DNA of 64,000 bases from Amycolatopsis xylanica (GTDB lineage: Bacteria > Actinomycetota > Actinomycetes > Mycobacteriales > Pseudonocardiaceae): the NCBI RefSeq assembly GCF_900107045.1, contig NZ_FNON01000001.1, positions 806,001-870,000 of the forward strand, given 5' to 3'. A program made the position numbers and the translations under genes. Below the pieces are notes generated by a model. The model was not told the DNA's origin and searched no databases. It was given only the letters and a program-made list of their open reading frames with translations. Below are positions 7,778 through 16,165 of the stretch, piece by piece (positions within the stretch are counted from its first letter, which is position 1; each line of letters starts with the position of its first letter).

Positions 7778-8701
7778 TCAGACGCCGAAGCCGAGGTCTT
7801 CCCGCTTGGCGGGGCTGGTGTCCAGTGCGGCGCGGCCGGGCATGGCGAGCTCGATGGTGCAGCCGTCGGCGTCGGAGCTGATGTCGAGCCACTCGCAGAT
7901 CTGGTTGGACATCCACAGTCCGGCGTCGGCCTGGTGCAGCGCGGGCGGCCGCAGCGGCTGATCGGTGTGCAGCGTGCAGACGACCCGCCCGGCGGCGGCG
8001 CGCACCCAGACGGTCACCCGGCCGACGCCCCGCTCGACCAGCTTGGCGAGCACTTCGCCGACGGCGATGTCGAACATCGCGACCGTGTTCTCCGCGACCA
8101 GGATCGGTGTGGCCTTCTCGAGCACATGCCGCCGCACGGCGACGAGGTCGCCCTCGAACCGGAACAGGTCGGCGGCGCTGCCCGGTGCCGGCGGCGAGGT
8201 CTGGGACCTGGCGAACTCCTCGGGCGCGATGAACTGCGCCGACGGCTCGGTGCGGCGGCCGACCACGCATTCGGGATGGGTGCGGCGGGCGCCTTCGACG
8301 ATGCCGGGTTCGACGACCCTGGTGTCATACGGGCAGATCATCCAGATCCTGGTGCCTGCCAGCAGCACGTTGAGCTTGGCTTCCCAGCGCTGCGAGGCGA
8401 TCACCTTGCGGCGGGAGCGGCCGGTCCAGGTCTGCTCGGAAAGGATGCGCACGCGGGCGCCGGGCACGGCGGGCCCGCGCCGGGACCAGTAGCGCCGCAC
8501 CGCGTCCGGGCGTTCGGCGTAGTCGAGCCGGTCCGCGCCGGCGCCCAGCGCGGCGCGGAGCAGGGCCACGTTCGCGGCCGTGGTGGCGACGAGCACCGGT
8601 TCTTCGTCCCGCAGGCCGTCCTCGGCGAAGGGAACGGCCATCGCGAGGAACTCAGCGTCACTGCCGTAGACGCAGCCCTGGTGTCGAAAACCTGAGTCCA
8701 T
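7778..8701 (-). CDS. MEDS-domain / anti-sigma-type ATPase regulatory protein
   Basis: A 307-residue protein with two modules. The N-terminal part, about residues 1-165 (HQGCVYGSDAEFLAMAVPF, EPVLVATTAANVALL), matches the MEDS sensory domain common in actinomycete regulators. The C-terminal part (LVAVRRHVLEKA ... NTVAMFDIAVGEVLAKLVERG ... ADAGLWMSNQICEW) matches an HATPase_c domain of the anti-sigma regulatory factor/RsbW type. It has no transmembrane segment and no DNA-binding domain, so it probably acts by binding a partner protein. The gene ends 16 bp from the convergent HTH gene and is preceded by a 134-bp gap to the SecDF terminator hairpin. Its target is not indicated by the sequence. Confidence 0.75.
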   Translation of the reverse strand: MDSGFRHQGCVYGSDAEFLAMAVPFAEDGLRDEEPVLVATTAANVALLRAALGAGADRLDYAERPDAVRRYWSRRGPAVPGARVRILSEQTWTGRSRRKVIASQRWEAKLNVLLAGTRIWMICPYDTRVVEPGIVEGARRTHPECVVGRRTEPSAQFIAPEEFARSQTSPPAPGSAADLFRFEGDLVAVRRHVLEKATPILVAENTVAMFDIAVGEVLAKLVERGVGRVTVWVRAAAGRVVCTLHTDQPLRPPALHQADAGLWMSNQICEWLDISSDADGCTIELAMPGRAALDTSPAKREDLGFGV

Positions 8702-8822
8702 TCAGACCTCCAGCTTGTGGGACGAACGGAGACTACCCGCGCAAAGGCCAATTTGGTATTGGTTCACCGGGCCATTTCATCGGTATGGTGGAAAGCCATT
8801 TATGTCCCGGAAAATCTTTTTG

Positions 8823-8838
8823 CGGACAGTACTGTCCG
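8823..8838. repeat. 16-bp perfect palindrome overlapping the secDF terminator stem
   Basis: CGGACAGTACTGTCCG is self-complementary with no spacer. Its last three bases are also the first bases of the terminator stem that starts at 8836. The two structures are therefore mutually exclusive in single-stranded form. It may be a dimeric operator for the 7778-8701 regulator, whose start lies 122 bp away, or chance. Confidence 0.45.
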
Positions 8839-8869
8839 GTGGGCCGGAAATTCCTTTCCGGCCCACCGG
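8836..8869 (-). terminator. Hairpin terminator downstream of secDF
   Basis: The 15-bp arms CCGGTGGGCCGGAAA and TTTCCGGCCCACCGG are perfectly complementary around a 4-base loop (TTCC). The hairpin lies 4 bp past the secDF stop. On the plus strand it is followed by TTTTAT; on the minus strand there is no long U tract, as is usual for actinomycete terminators. Confidence 0.75.
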
Positions 8870-8872
8870 GTT

Positions 8873-11083
8873 TTATGCGCCCCGCCGCGCGTCGAGCATG
8901 ATCGCGACCGGCGCCGCGGTGAGCACGGTCGATGCCGTGCCCGCCACCAGCCCGATCAGCAGCGCCACCGCGAAATCGGCGAGCGAACCGTCACCGAGCA
9001 CCAGCAGTGCGAGCAGCATGAACAGCACGCCGAGGCAGGTGTTCACCGTGCGCGGCAACGTTTGCAGCACCGCCGCGCTCATCACCGAGGCGAAACCGTC
9101 CTTCGGCCGCGCGGCACGCAGTTCGCGGAGCCGGTCGAACACCACCACCGAGTCGTTGACCGAAAGCCCGATCACGGTGAGCAGCGCCGCGAGGAACACG
9201 CCGTCGACCGGTTTTCCCAGCCAGGCGAACGCGCCGACGACCACCACGACGTCCGCGACCAGCGAGGCCACGGTCGCCAGTCCGAGCCGCCAATCGAACC
9301 GCACCGCCAAATAGCCCAGCTGCGCCGCGACCGCGAGTCCCAGCGCGAGCACCGCCTTGGTGCGCAGTTCGGCGCCGACACTCGGGCCGATCTGGTCGTC
9401 GCGGGTCTGTTGCGCGCCGCCGGTCGCGCCGTCCACCACCGCCTTGATCTTCCCGGCGGTGGCCTCGTCGATCGGCTCGGTGCGCACGGTGACCGTGCTG
9501 TCCCCGGACGAGGCCACCACCGCGCGGTCGAACCCGGCCTCGGTCAGCGCGGCCCGCACCTGGCCGGGATCCACCGGATGCTGGGCGGTGTACTCGATCA
9601 TCCGCCCGCCGGTGAACTCGACGCCGAGGTTGAGCCCGTGCGTCGCGACCCCGGCCGCGCACACCGCGACCAGCAGCAGCCCGGCGGCGAGCCAGCGCCG
9701 TGGCCTGCGGAACAGCTGCGGAACCTTGGTGGTGAGCCAGATCCGCACGCGGCTGAACCTGGCCAGCCCGGTCATCCCCGGATGCTTTTGGACGAAACCG
9801 TTCCGTGCGGCCAATTCCAGCAGGACCTGGCCGAGGACGAGCGCGCTGAACAACGACGACAGCACGCCGATCACCAGCGTCACGCCGAAGCCCTTCACCG
9901 GCCCGGCGGCGAGCCAGAACAGCAACCCGGCCGCGATGACCGTGGTGATGTTGGTGTCGGTGATGGCCGTGAGCGCGCGCCGGAACCCCACGCTCGCCGC
10001 GCGAGGCAGCCGTCTCGGTGTCGTGTATTCCTCCCGTGCCCGTTCGAAGATCAGGATGTTGGCGTCGATGGCCATCCCGATCGCGAGCACGAATCCCGCG
10101 AGCCCCGGGAGCGTCAAAGTCGCCCCGAGCGCCAGGAGCACGGAGTACGAAACGGCCGCGTAGCCGAGCAGTGCCAGGATCGCGAGCAACCCCGCCAGCC
10201 GGTAGGCGAGCAGCAGGAACGCCGCGGTGAGCGTGAGCCCGGCAAGCGCGGCGATCGCGCTGCTCTTGATCGCCTCGGCGCCGAGCGTCGGCCCGACCAC
10301 TCGCTGCTCGGCGACCTCGACCGGCACCGGCAGCGCGCCCGAGCGGATCACCAGCGCGAGCTCCTGCGCTTCGGCGCGCGTGAAGTCACCGGTGATCTGC
10401 GTGGTGTCGCCGATGATCCCGGCCCCGCAGCGGATCGACTGATCCATCTGCGGCGCGGACACGATCTTGTCGTCCACCACGATGGCGACCCGGCGCGCGG
10501 GCGCCCCGGACGGCGCGCACGCCGCGTCGGCCGTGAGCTTCTGCCACGCGGACGTGTCCTGCAAGGTCATCGAAACGACCCAGCGTCCGGTGGTCGAATC
10601 GTTCACCGCCTGCGCGTTCTTGACGCCTTGGCCGGTGAGCGCGATCGGGCCGAGCAGCAGCGGTTGCCCGGCCTCGTCGGTGAGCACTTTCTGTCCATCT
10701 TGGACGGTCTGGCCCGGGGTGCCGAGCACCGGCCGCATCGAAAGCTGGGCGGTGCGGCCGAGGATGTCGATGGCCTCCTGGGGATCTTGGACACCCGGCA
10801 GTTCCACGAGGATGCGGTTGTCGCCCGATCTGGCGAGCACCGGCTCGGCCACGCCCAGCGCGTCGACGCGGCGGCGGATCACCTCCATCGCGTCGTCGGT
10901 GGCCTTGGCGTCGGCCTTCATGGTCGGGGAGTCGTGGGTTTCCAGGACGATCTGGGTGCCGCCCTTGAGATCGAGTCCGAGGCGGGGCTGGCTGGTGAGC
11001 AGGAGAAAAGCGGACGCGGCGAGTACGGCAAGGGACAGTAAGCCCCTCACCAGCAGACCTCGCCGCGCGGAAGGGCGCGGCAT
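8873..11083 (-). CDS. secDF: Protein translocase subunit SecDF (fused)
   Basis: A 736-residue fusion of SecD and SecF, the proton-driven membrane component that helps Sec substrates leave the translocon. The SecD half opens with a TM segment, then DLKGGTQIVLET, RRRVDALGVAEP and DNRILVELPGVQDPQ, with five further TM helices including GFVLAIGMAIDANILIFERAREE. The SecF half starts near residue 455 (LNLGVEFTGGRMIEY) and contains LTVIGLSVNDSVVVFDRLRE. The ATG at 11083 has a GGAGG site 7 nt upstream; a longer upstream reading lacks one. Actinomycetes usually carry separate secD and secF beside yajC, so this single-gene form is probably a second copy (inference). It lies 37 bp downstream of a small membrane-protein gene. 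Confidence 0.9.
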   Translation of the reverse strand: MPRPSARRGLLVRGLLSLAVLAASAFLLLTSQPRLGLDLKGGTQIVLETHDSPTMKADAKATDDAMEVIRRRVDALGVAEPVLARSGDNRILVELPGVQDPQEAIDILGRTAQLSMRPVLGTPGQTVQDGQKVLTDEAGQPLLLGPIALTGQGVKNAQAVNDSTTGRWVVSMTLQDTSAWQKLTADAACAPSGAPARRVAIVVDDKIVSAPQMDQSIRCGAGIIGDTTQITGDFTRAEAQELALVIRSGALPVPVEVAEQRVVGPTLGAEAIKSSAIAALAGLTLTAAFLLLAYRLAGLLAILALLGYAAVSYSVLLALGATLTLPGLAGFVLAIGMAIDANILIFERAREEYTTPRRLPRAASVGFRRALTAITDTNITTVIAAGLLFWLAAGPVKGFGVTLVIGVLSSLFSALVLGQVLLELAARNGFVQKHPGMTGLARFSRVRIWLTTKVPQLFRRPRRWLAAGLLLVAVCAAGVATHGLNLGVEFTGGRMIEYTAQHPVDPGQVRAALTEAGFDRAVVASSGDSTVTVRTEPIDEATAGKIKAVVDGATGGAQQTRDDQIGPSVGAELRTKAVLALGLAVAAQLGYLAVRFDWRLGLATVASLVADVVVVVGAFAWLGKPVDGVFLAALLTVIGLSVNDSVVVFDRLRELRAARPKDGFASVMSAAVLQTLPRTVNTCLGVLFMLLALLVLGDGSLADFAVALLIGLVAGTASTVLTAAPVAIMLDARRGA

Positions 11084-11120
11084 AGGGAAAACCTCCAGCG
11101 AAACGGAGTGAACGGTGTCG

Positions 11121-11477
11121 TCAGATTCCGTTGCCGCTGGGAGGTGCGCGCCCGCCGACCGGGCCTTCGCCGGTGGTCGCCGGCTCACGGTGTGGTGCCA
11201 GCGCGGCGGGTTCCGCGTGGCCTCGCTGATCGGCCCGCGCGGTGCCGGGCGGGAGGTCGATCGGGGTGTGGCCCGGCTGGTCGGCCTGGGCGGTGGCGGT
11301 GAAGCGGGTGACGAATCCCGGCGCTTCGGCCTTCGCGACCGTGCCCGCCGTGATGCCGCGTACGGGCGCCGGGGAGGCGGCCGGGGTGGCGACCACGAAA
11401 GCGGCCAGCACCTGCAGGAGAACGAGCAGCGCGGACCGGTACGGCGACAGCCGCCCCTGCTTCGTCCCGCCGCTCAC
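11121..11477 (-). CDS. Small single-pass membrane or exported protein upstream of secDF
   Basis: A 118-residue protein with a GTG start at 11477, six bases after the LysR stop. It has a basic N-terminus (GTKQGRLSPYR) and a hydrophobic stretch (SALLVLLQVLAAFVVATPA, about residues 13-32) that could be a signal peptide or anchor. The tail is Pro/Ala-rich and low in complexity. I recognise no family. Its position between the LysR and secDF genes, all on one strand with small gaps, suggests cotranscription. It could be a small membrane helper of SecDF or an untranslated spacer; codon usage looks coding, but there is no motif. Confidence 0.4.
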   Translation of the reverse strand: MSGGTKQGRLSPYRSALLVLLQVLAAFVVATPAASPAPVRGITAGTVAKAEAPGFVTRFTATAQADQPGHTPIDLPPGTARADQRGHAEPAALAPHREPATTGEGPVGGRAPPSGNGI

Positions 11478-11482
11478 CCGAT

Positions 11483-12382
11483 TCACCCTAGCCGATCTTC
11501 CAGGTGGGCGAGCACGGCTTGGATCGCGGGACTGGCGTCGGCGCTGAGCCGCCACGCCGCGCGGACCTCGCGTTTCGGCTGCCTGCGCAGCGGACGGGCG
11601 ACGAGCCCGGCGCCCAGCGGCGGCCTGGCGAGGCGGGGGATCAGCGCGATCACCTCACCGCCGGCCACCAGCGACAGCTGGGTGGCGAAATCGTCGACCA
11701 GGTGCCGCACGTCGGGCTCCTCGCGCGCGTCCGCGAACAGCCGCCGGAACCACTGGTGGCAGACCGTGCCGGGCGGGCTCGTCACCCACACCTGGCCCGC
11801 CAGGTCGGCGCCGGTGAGCGGCCGGTCCGCCTGGGCCAACGGATGCGCTCGGCTCATGACGACATCGCCGACATCGGTGTGCAGCCGCCGCTGGGTGAGC
11901 GAAGGCGGCAGGGGAGCGGGCAGGCCATCGGCGTCGTGGACGAGCGCGAGATCGGCCGTCCCGGCGTCGACGCTGTGCAAGGCCTGATCGGGATCCTGCT
12001 CGGTGATGGTCAGCCGCAGGTCCGGGTTCTGTTTCGCAAGGCTTGGCATGGCGGGCGCGAGCAAGCCCCGGATCGCGGTCGAGAACGCGGCCACCCGGAG
12101 CACCCCGCGCGGCGCGCCTGCGGAAACGGACCGGGCGGCCTCGGCGCAGCGTTCGAGCGCCTGGAACACCTCGGGCGCCGAGTCGGCGAGTGACTGCCCG
12201 GCCGGGGTCAGCACGACCCCGCGCCCGGCCTGCGCGAGCAGCGGCACGCCGACTTCGCGTTCCAGCCGCTTGATCTGCTGCGACACCGCCGACGCAGTGA
12301 ACCCCAGCTCCTCGGCGGCGCGCGCCAGCGTCCCCAGCGCCGCCACCGACCGCAAAGCTCTGAGCGCCCCGACATCGATCAT
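11483..12382 (-). CDS. LysR-family transcriptional regulator
   Basis: A 299-residue protein. The N-terminal winged helix-turn-helix is clear (LRSVAALGTLARAAEELGFTASAVSQQIKRLE is the classical LysR pattern; key block TASAVSQQIKRLE). The C-terminal part is a two-lobed periplasmic-binding-like effector domain (about residues 90-299; GVLRVAAFSTAIRGLLAP, GTADLALVHD). It is transcribed divergently from the dapA-like gene with a 73-bp gap, the standard layout for a LysR protein controlling its neighbour. The effector is unknown; a substrate or product of the lyase is a reasonable guess. Confidence 0.9.
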   Translation of the reverse strand: MIDVGALRALRSVAALGTLARAAEELGFTASAVSQQIKRLEREVGVPLLAQAGRGVVLTPAGQSLADSAPEVFQALERCAEAARSVSAGAPRGVLRVAAFSTAIRGLLAPAMPSLAKQNPDLRLTITEQDPDQALHSVDAGTADLALVHDADGLPAPLPPSLTQRRLHTDVGDVVMSRAHPLAQADRPLTGADLAGQVWVTSPPGTVCHQWFRRLFADAREEPDVRHLVDDFATQLSLVAGGEVIALIPRLARPPLGAGLVARPLRRQPKREVRAAWRLSADASPAIQAVLAHLEDRLG

Positions 12383-12455
12383 GAAGCCAGGCTACGCAAT
12401 ATCGTCAAAAAAGCATCGCTGGACCACAGGTATCAAGCCGGGCAGGGTCTTGTTC

Positions 12456-13304
12456 ATGACCGATCTGCTCTTCGGCACCAACCTCGTCGCCATGGTGACG
12501 CCGATGGAACCCGGCGGCGCCGTCTGCTGGCCGGGTGTCACCGCCCTCGTCGACCATCTGCTCGCCACCGGCTGCGACGGCATCGTCGTCGCGGGCACCA
12601 CCGGCGAGTCACCCACCCTGACCGACACCGAGTCGTCCGACCTCATCCGCACGGTCGCCGGTCTGGCTGCCGGCCGCGCCAAGGTGATCGCGGGCGTCGG
12701 CACCTACGACACGGTCACCAGTGTCCGCCGCGCCCGCGAAGCCGAGGCCGCGGGCGCCGATGGTCTGCTGCTCGTCTGCCCGTACTACTCCCGCCCGACC
12801 CAGGCCGGAGTGATCGCGCACTGCACGGCGGTCGCCGACGCGACCGAGTTACCCGTGATGCTCTACGACGTCCCCGCCCGCACCGGGCTCGCGATGGAAC
12901 CGTCGACCTTGCTCGAACTCGCACGCCACCCTCGGATCCGCGCGGTCAAGGACGCCAAGGGCGACCTCTTCGAAGCAATGTCCGTGATGGCCACCGGCCC
13001 GCTGGCCTACTACTGCGGCATCGACGAACTCAACCTGCCGTATCTGGCGTGCGGCGCGACGGGCGTCGTCAGCGTGGTGGGCAACATCGTCGCCGACCGC
13101 AACGCCCAGCTGATCCAAGCGGTCCGGGACGGCGACCTCAAGTCGGCCCAGGTGCTCCAGACCGAGCTGATCCCGCTGGTGGAAACCATCATGCGCACGT
13201 CCCAGGGAGCCATCATGGCCAAGGCGGCACTGGCCGAGCGCGGCATCATCCCGCACGCCTCGGTCCGGCTGCCACTGCTCGAGGCTCAATTCGCCTTACG
13301 ATAG
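12456..13304 (+). CDS. dapA: 4-hydroxy-tetrahydrodipicolinate synthase / DapA-family lyase
   Basis: DapA condenses pyruvate with aspartate semialdehyde in lysine and diaminopimelate synthesis. The 282-residue protein has the TIM-barrel active-site set: T48-T49 (GTTGES), Y137 (MLYDVPARTG), R142 and the Schiff-base lysine K165 (AVKDAKGD). Conservation of all these fits true DapA rather than the looser N-acetylneuraminate-lyase relatives, though actinomycetes usually have several paralogues. It stands alone with a divergent LysR gene, not in a lysine operon, so it may be a secondary or catabolic copy. Its 3' end overlaps the convergent clpP-like gene by 19 bp. Confidence 0.82.
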   Translation: MTDLLFGTNLVAMVTPMEPGGAVCWPGVTALVDHLLATGCDGIVVAGTTGESPTLTDTESSDLIRTVAGLAAGRAKVIAGVGTYDTVTSVRRAREAEAAGADGLLLVCPYYSRPTQAGVIAHCTAVADATELPVMLYDVPARTGLAMEPSTLLELARHPRIRAVKDAKGDLFEAMSVMATGPLAYYCGIDELNLPYLACGATGVVSVVGNIVADRNAQLIQAVRDGDLKSAQVLQTELIPLVETIMRTSQGAIMAKAALAERGIIPHASVRLPLLEAQFALR

Positions 13305-13900
13305 GCGACCACCTCATCGACGATGCCATAGTCCTTCATTTCGTCCGCGGTGAGAATCTTCGCCCGCTCGATATCGGCATGAATCCGCTCCGCGGAATTC
13401 CCGGTATGCTTGGCGAGCGTCGTTTCCATCCGCCGCCGCGTCCGCAGCATTTCGGCCGCTTGGATTTCCATGTCCGAGATATGCCCGTGCAACGGTTCAC
13501 TCGTCGGCTGCTGAATGAGCGCCCGCGCATTGGGCAGGCAAGTCCGCATCCCCGGCTCCCCGGCGGCCAGCAGCAGCGCGGCCGCCAGCGCCGCCTGCCC
13601 GAGGCACACGGTCCGGATTTTCGGCCGGATGTACTGCATCGTGTCGTAGATGGCCATCATCGCGGTGAGCGAACCGCCGGGTGAGTTGATGTACAACTCG
13701 ATGTCGCGGTCCGGATCCTCGCCCTCGAGGTGAAGGAGCTGGGCCATGATGTCGCTGGCCGAGGCATCGTCGACCTGGACTCCTAGGAAGACGATCCGTT
13801 CCTCGTAAAGCTTGTTGTACGGATTCGTCTCCGCGACGCCGTAACTGGTGCGCTCGGTGTAGGTCGGCAGGATGTGCCTCGCCCGGGGGATCTCGATCAC
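13286..13900 (-). CDS. ClpP-like protein lacking catalytic Ser and His (probable pseudoprotease)
   Basis: The 204-residue protein has the ClpP fold throughout: RIVFLGVQVDD, LYINSPGGSLTAMMAIYDTM, and the C-terminal AERIHADIERAKILTADEM and DYGIVDEVV. Two of three catalytic residues are replaced. The nucleophile block reads GQAALAAALLLAAG, with Leu105 where ClpP has Ser. The histidine block reads ALIQQP, with Gln130 where ClpP has His. The Asp (176) appears retained. I checked these codons on the DNA. The GTG at 13900 has a GGAGG site 5 nt upstream. It is a single gene, not part of a clpP1P2 pair. A structural role, for instance in mixed rings, is inference. An imperfect repeat GGTTC-GGTTT-GAACC lies at 13914-13928, just before the start. 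Confidence 0.8.
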   Translation of the reverse strand: MIEIPRARHILPTYTERTSYGVAETNPYNKLYEERIVFLGVQVDDASASDIMAQLLHLEGEDPDRDIELYINSPGGSLTAMMAIYDTMQYIRPKIRTVCLGQAALAAALLLAAGEPGMRTCLPNARALIQQPTSEPLHGHISDMEIQAAEMLRTRRRMETTLAKHTGNSAERIHADIERAKILTADEMKDYGIVDEVVAYRKAN

Positions 13901-13983
13901 CAATGCCTCCTTTGGTTCGGTTTGAACCTAACGGAAAACTGGCTCTTGAAGGCGTTTGTTCACGCATGGCGAAAGATCAGGCT

Positions 13984-14330
13984 GGGTCGGATCTAAAGAC
14001 ATCCCGTATGGACATTTCCGCTCCCGGGGTCGGGTGGCGTTTGGGGTCGCTGCGGAAATATCCATACGGATCGGGGCACGGTGGTCGGATTTCGTTGTGG
14101 CTCAACGGAAGCCCCGGCCGGTACTTGCGGACCGCCTGGGCGTGGGGTCGGCCAGCCCGGCGCGTCTAGTGGCATATGACTCTTGATGGGCGTAGTGTGG
14201 AATGCATGATCAGCACCGAAAGTCCTGACACCGCAGCACCACCCGAGTGGTGGCGCTGCGACAAAGACACGCTGCTGCTCGCCTACGTCGCCCGCGAACG
14301 AGAGAAACGGCGCCTGGAAGCGGGGCAGGG
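13984..14330 (+). repeat. Truncated direct copy of the 13E12-like element end
   Basis: About 350 bp here matches 14683-15020 of the complete element in direct orientation, offset by about 700 bp. The match includes the GGGTCGGATCTAAAGACATC start, the GTATGGAC...GTCCATAC-type stem, the CATATGACTCT block and the first 40 codons of the HNH gene. Homology starts abruptly at about 13984 and stops at about 14330, where a different gene remnant begins. Confidence 0.8.
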
Positions 14331-14358
14331 GCAACGCTGCGCCGGGTTGCCTCGATGA
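14206..14358 (+). pseudogene. Truncated 13E12-type DUF222/HNH gene, 5' end only
   Basis: An ATG at 14206 begins the same N-terminus as the complete HNH gene (MISTESPDTAAP, then WWRCDKDTLLLAYVARERE). After about 42 codons the frame leaves the homologous sequence and runs into a stop at 14358. DUF222 core and HNH domains are absent, so no nuclease can be made. Confidence 0.75.
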
Positions 14359-14539
14359 CGTGTGTGCCGTCGTCGAGTGCGGTGGCCGCGGCGGCGCCGT
14401 GGCTCAGTGAGCAGAAGGTGCAGTCGTTGCCGCGCAGGAGGGTCTCGGTGAGGAGGCCGAGTGGTCCGGCGGTCTCTGGGCGGAACTCGGACAGGCCGCG
14501 GATGCCGGGGGCGGGGGACTTGATGTTGATGTGGGGCAA
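14345..14539 (-). pseudogene. Remnant of a carboxymuconolactone-decarboxylase/AhpD-like gene
   Basis: A TTG at 14539 preceded by GAGGAGG starts a protein beginning LPHINIKSPAPGIRGL, then FRPETAGPLGLLTETLLRG. It continues directly into NDCTFCSLSHGAAAA, the CxxCxxxH redox motif of AhpD-like proteins. In the family, as I know it, roughly 20 residues (the LTPGERELIA region) separate these two blocks, so an in-frame deletion is inferred. Family homology ends at about 14345, where the truncated HNH-element copy begins. Both changes point to a broken gene. The surviving ribosome site and start may still allow translation of a useless fragment. Confidence 0.6.
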
Positions 14540-14650
14540 GGATTCCTCCTCTGTGGATTTGGGCACATCAGTACCACGGGATCCTTGAGACGCTCTGCGA
14601 TTGCGGCGCCCGGGCTAACCGGGGGCATCCGTTCGCCGGATGCGTTGGGA

Positions 14651-14860
14651 CGGCTTCTTGCTCTGGGGTGTGGGTCTGTCGGGGGTCGGATCTAAAGACA
14701 TCCCGTATGGACATTTCCGCTCCCGGGGTCGGGTGGTGTTTGGGGTTGCCGCGGAAATATCCATACGGACCGAGGGCACGGTGGTCGGTTTTCGTTGTGG
14801 CTCACCGGAAACCCCGGCTGGTACTTGCTGCGCGCCTGGGCGCTGGGTCGGCCAGCTCGG
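14651..14860 (+). repeat. Left terminal inverted repeat of the HNH element
   Basis: It matches the reverse complement of 16561-16762 over about 200 bp with scattered differences. Blocks shared in the same order are GATCTA, CCCGTATGGACATTTCCGCT, GCGGAAATATCCATACGG, GGCACGGTGGTC, TTTCGTTGTGGCTCAC, and CCCGGCTGGTACTTGCTGC. Confidence 0.75.
14703..14768 (+). other. Conserved stem-loop inside each element end
   Basis: The arms CCGTATGGACATTTCCGC (14703-14720) and GCGGAAATATCCATACGG (14751-14768) pair over 18 positions with one C-A mismatch, around a 30-base loop. The same pair occurs in the truncated copy near 14002-14067 and, inverted, in the right repeat. Its preservation in all three copies, while the loop varies, suggests a structural role at the element ends, such as recombinase or host-factor binding. 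Confidence 0.6.
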
Positions 14861-14905
14861 CGTGTCTAGTGGCATATGACTCTGAACACGCGTAGTGTGG
14901 GATGC

Positions 14906-16165
14906 ATGATCAGCACCGAAAGTCCTGACACCGCAGCACCGGAGTGGTGGCGCTGCGACAAAGACACGCTGCTGCTCGCCTACGTCGCCCGAGAACGAGA
15001 AAGACGACGACTGGAGGCCGAGCAAGGACAAATCCTCACCGAAATCGAATCCCGCGGCGTGAAGGAGGTAACCGGCTACGCGACGGTGCCGGGGATGCTG
15101 GTGGACTGGGTGCAGATCAAGCACTCCGAGGCCAAAGCCCGCGTCGACCGAGCCCGCGCCCTCAACCCACGCCAAGACGGCGGCACCCGGATTCCCGCGC
15201 TGGCGCCACATGCCGCCGCGGCAGCGCTGAATGGGGATCTGGGAGCGGCGCAGCTGGATCCGATCATCGCCGCCCTGGGTGCACTCCCGCCCACAGTCTC
15301 AGCAGAAGATCGGGAGACCGGGGAGCAGATTTTGGTGAACCTGGCCCGGACGGCAGGACCCCGCCAGATCAGCCACGCCGCGAAGAACCTGCGCGACCGG
15401 CTCGACCCCGACGGCTGCGAACCCAAAGATCCCGACCCAGCCGAGCCGCGCCATGAACTCGGGTTCGTGAGCCACCGCGACGGCACCCACGGCATAAAAA
15501 TCAAAACCGACGCCGAAACCATCGCCCGACTCAAAGCAACCCTGGACCCACTCGCCAAACCCCGCCCCGCGTCTGAAGAAGAAGGCCGCGACACGCGGTC
15601 GCAGTGGGAACGGCTCGGGGACGCGTTCGCCACCTTTGTTCGGATCGGCATGGGCAACCCGGACATCCCGAGTCAGGCTGGGGACAGCGTGCACGTCGTG
15701 GTCACCGTCGGCCTCGACGAACTCAAGACCGGGATCGGGCGCGCCTGCCTGGATTTGGTCGGGGACATCAGCGCCAGCGACGCGCGCCTGCTCGCCTGTG
15801 ACTGCAAGGTCATCCCGGTGACTCTGGGCTCGCATGGGGAACCGCTCGATGTGGGCAGGGCGCAGCGCCTCGCCACACCGGCGCAACGGCGGGCGCTGGC
15901 GATCCGCGACGGCGGGTGCGCGTTCCCGGGCTGCGACGCGCCGCCGCAGCAATGTACGGCGCACCATATTGTTTTTTGGGCTCATCATGGGGAAACCCGG
16001 ATCGATAATCTCGTGCTGGTATGCGGCAAGCATCACCGTTTGATCCACAACAGTGACTGGGAGGTGCGGATCGCCAGCGACGGGTATCCCGAGTTCATCC
16101 CGCCGGCGTTCATCGACCCCGCACGCACACCCCGCCGCAACAACCTCCATACCACCAGAACCTGA
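14906..16165 (+). CDS. DUF222 / HNH endonuclease-domain protein (13E12 family)
   Basis: A 419-residue protein. An N-terminal DUF222 region runs to about residue 300 (DTLLLAYVARERE, GMLVDWVQIKHSEAKARVDRA, VNLARTAGPRQI). It is followed by a C-terminal HNH nuclease domain (AIRDGGCAFPGCDAPPQQC, TAHHIVFWAHHGETRIDNLVLVC, KHHRLIH). The paired zinc cysteines and the H-N-H residues are all present, so it is probably active. The ATG at 14906 is chosen because the truncated upstream copy begins identically at the equivalent ATG, and the family normally starts close to the WWRCDKD block. Proteins of this kind are multi-copy in actinomycete genomes and are thought to be selfish or phage-associated; the true role is unknown. 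Confidence 0.85.
   Translation: MISTESPDTAAPEWWRCDKDTLLLAYVARERERRRLEAEQGQILTEIESRGVKEVTGYATVPGMLVDWVQIKHSEAKARVDRARALNPRQDGGTRIPALAPHAAAAALNGDLGAAQLDPIIAALGALPPTVSAEDRETGEQILVNLARTAGPRQISHAAKNLRDRLDPDGCEPKDPDPAEPRHELGFVSHRDGTHGIKIKTDAETIARLKATLDPLAKPRPASEEEGRDTRSQWERLGDAFATFVRIGMGNPDIPSQAGDSVHVVVTVGLDELKTGIGRACLDLVGDISASDARLLACDCKVIPVTLGSHGEPLDVGRAQRLATPAQRRALAIRDGGCAFPGCDAPPQQCTAHHIVFWAHHGETRIDNLVLVCGKHHRLIHNSDWEVRIASDGYPEFIPPAFIDPARTPRRNNLHTTRT

Noticed and set aside
8717..11041. Long plus-strand frame opposite secDF
   Set aside because: Arg/His/Asp-rich nonsense composition; the minus strand encodes unmistakable SecD and SecF motifs.
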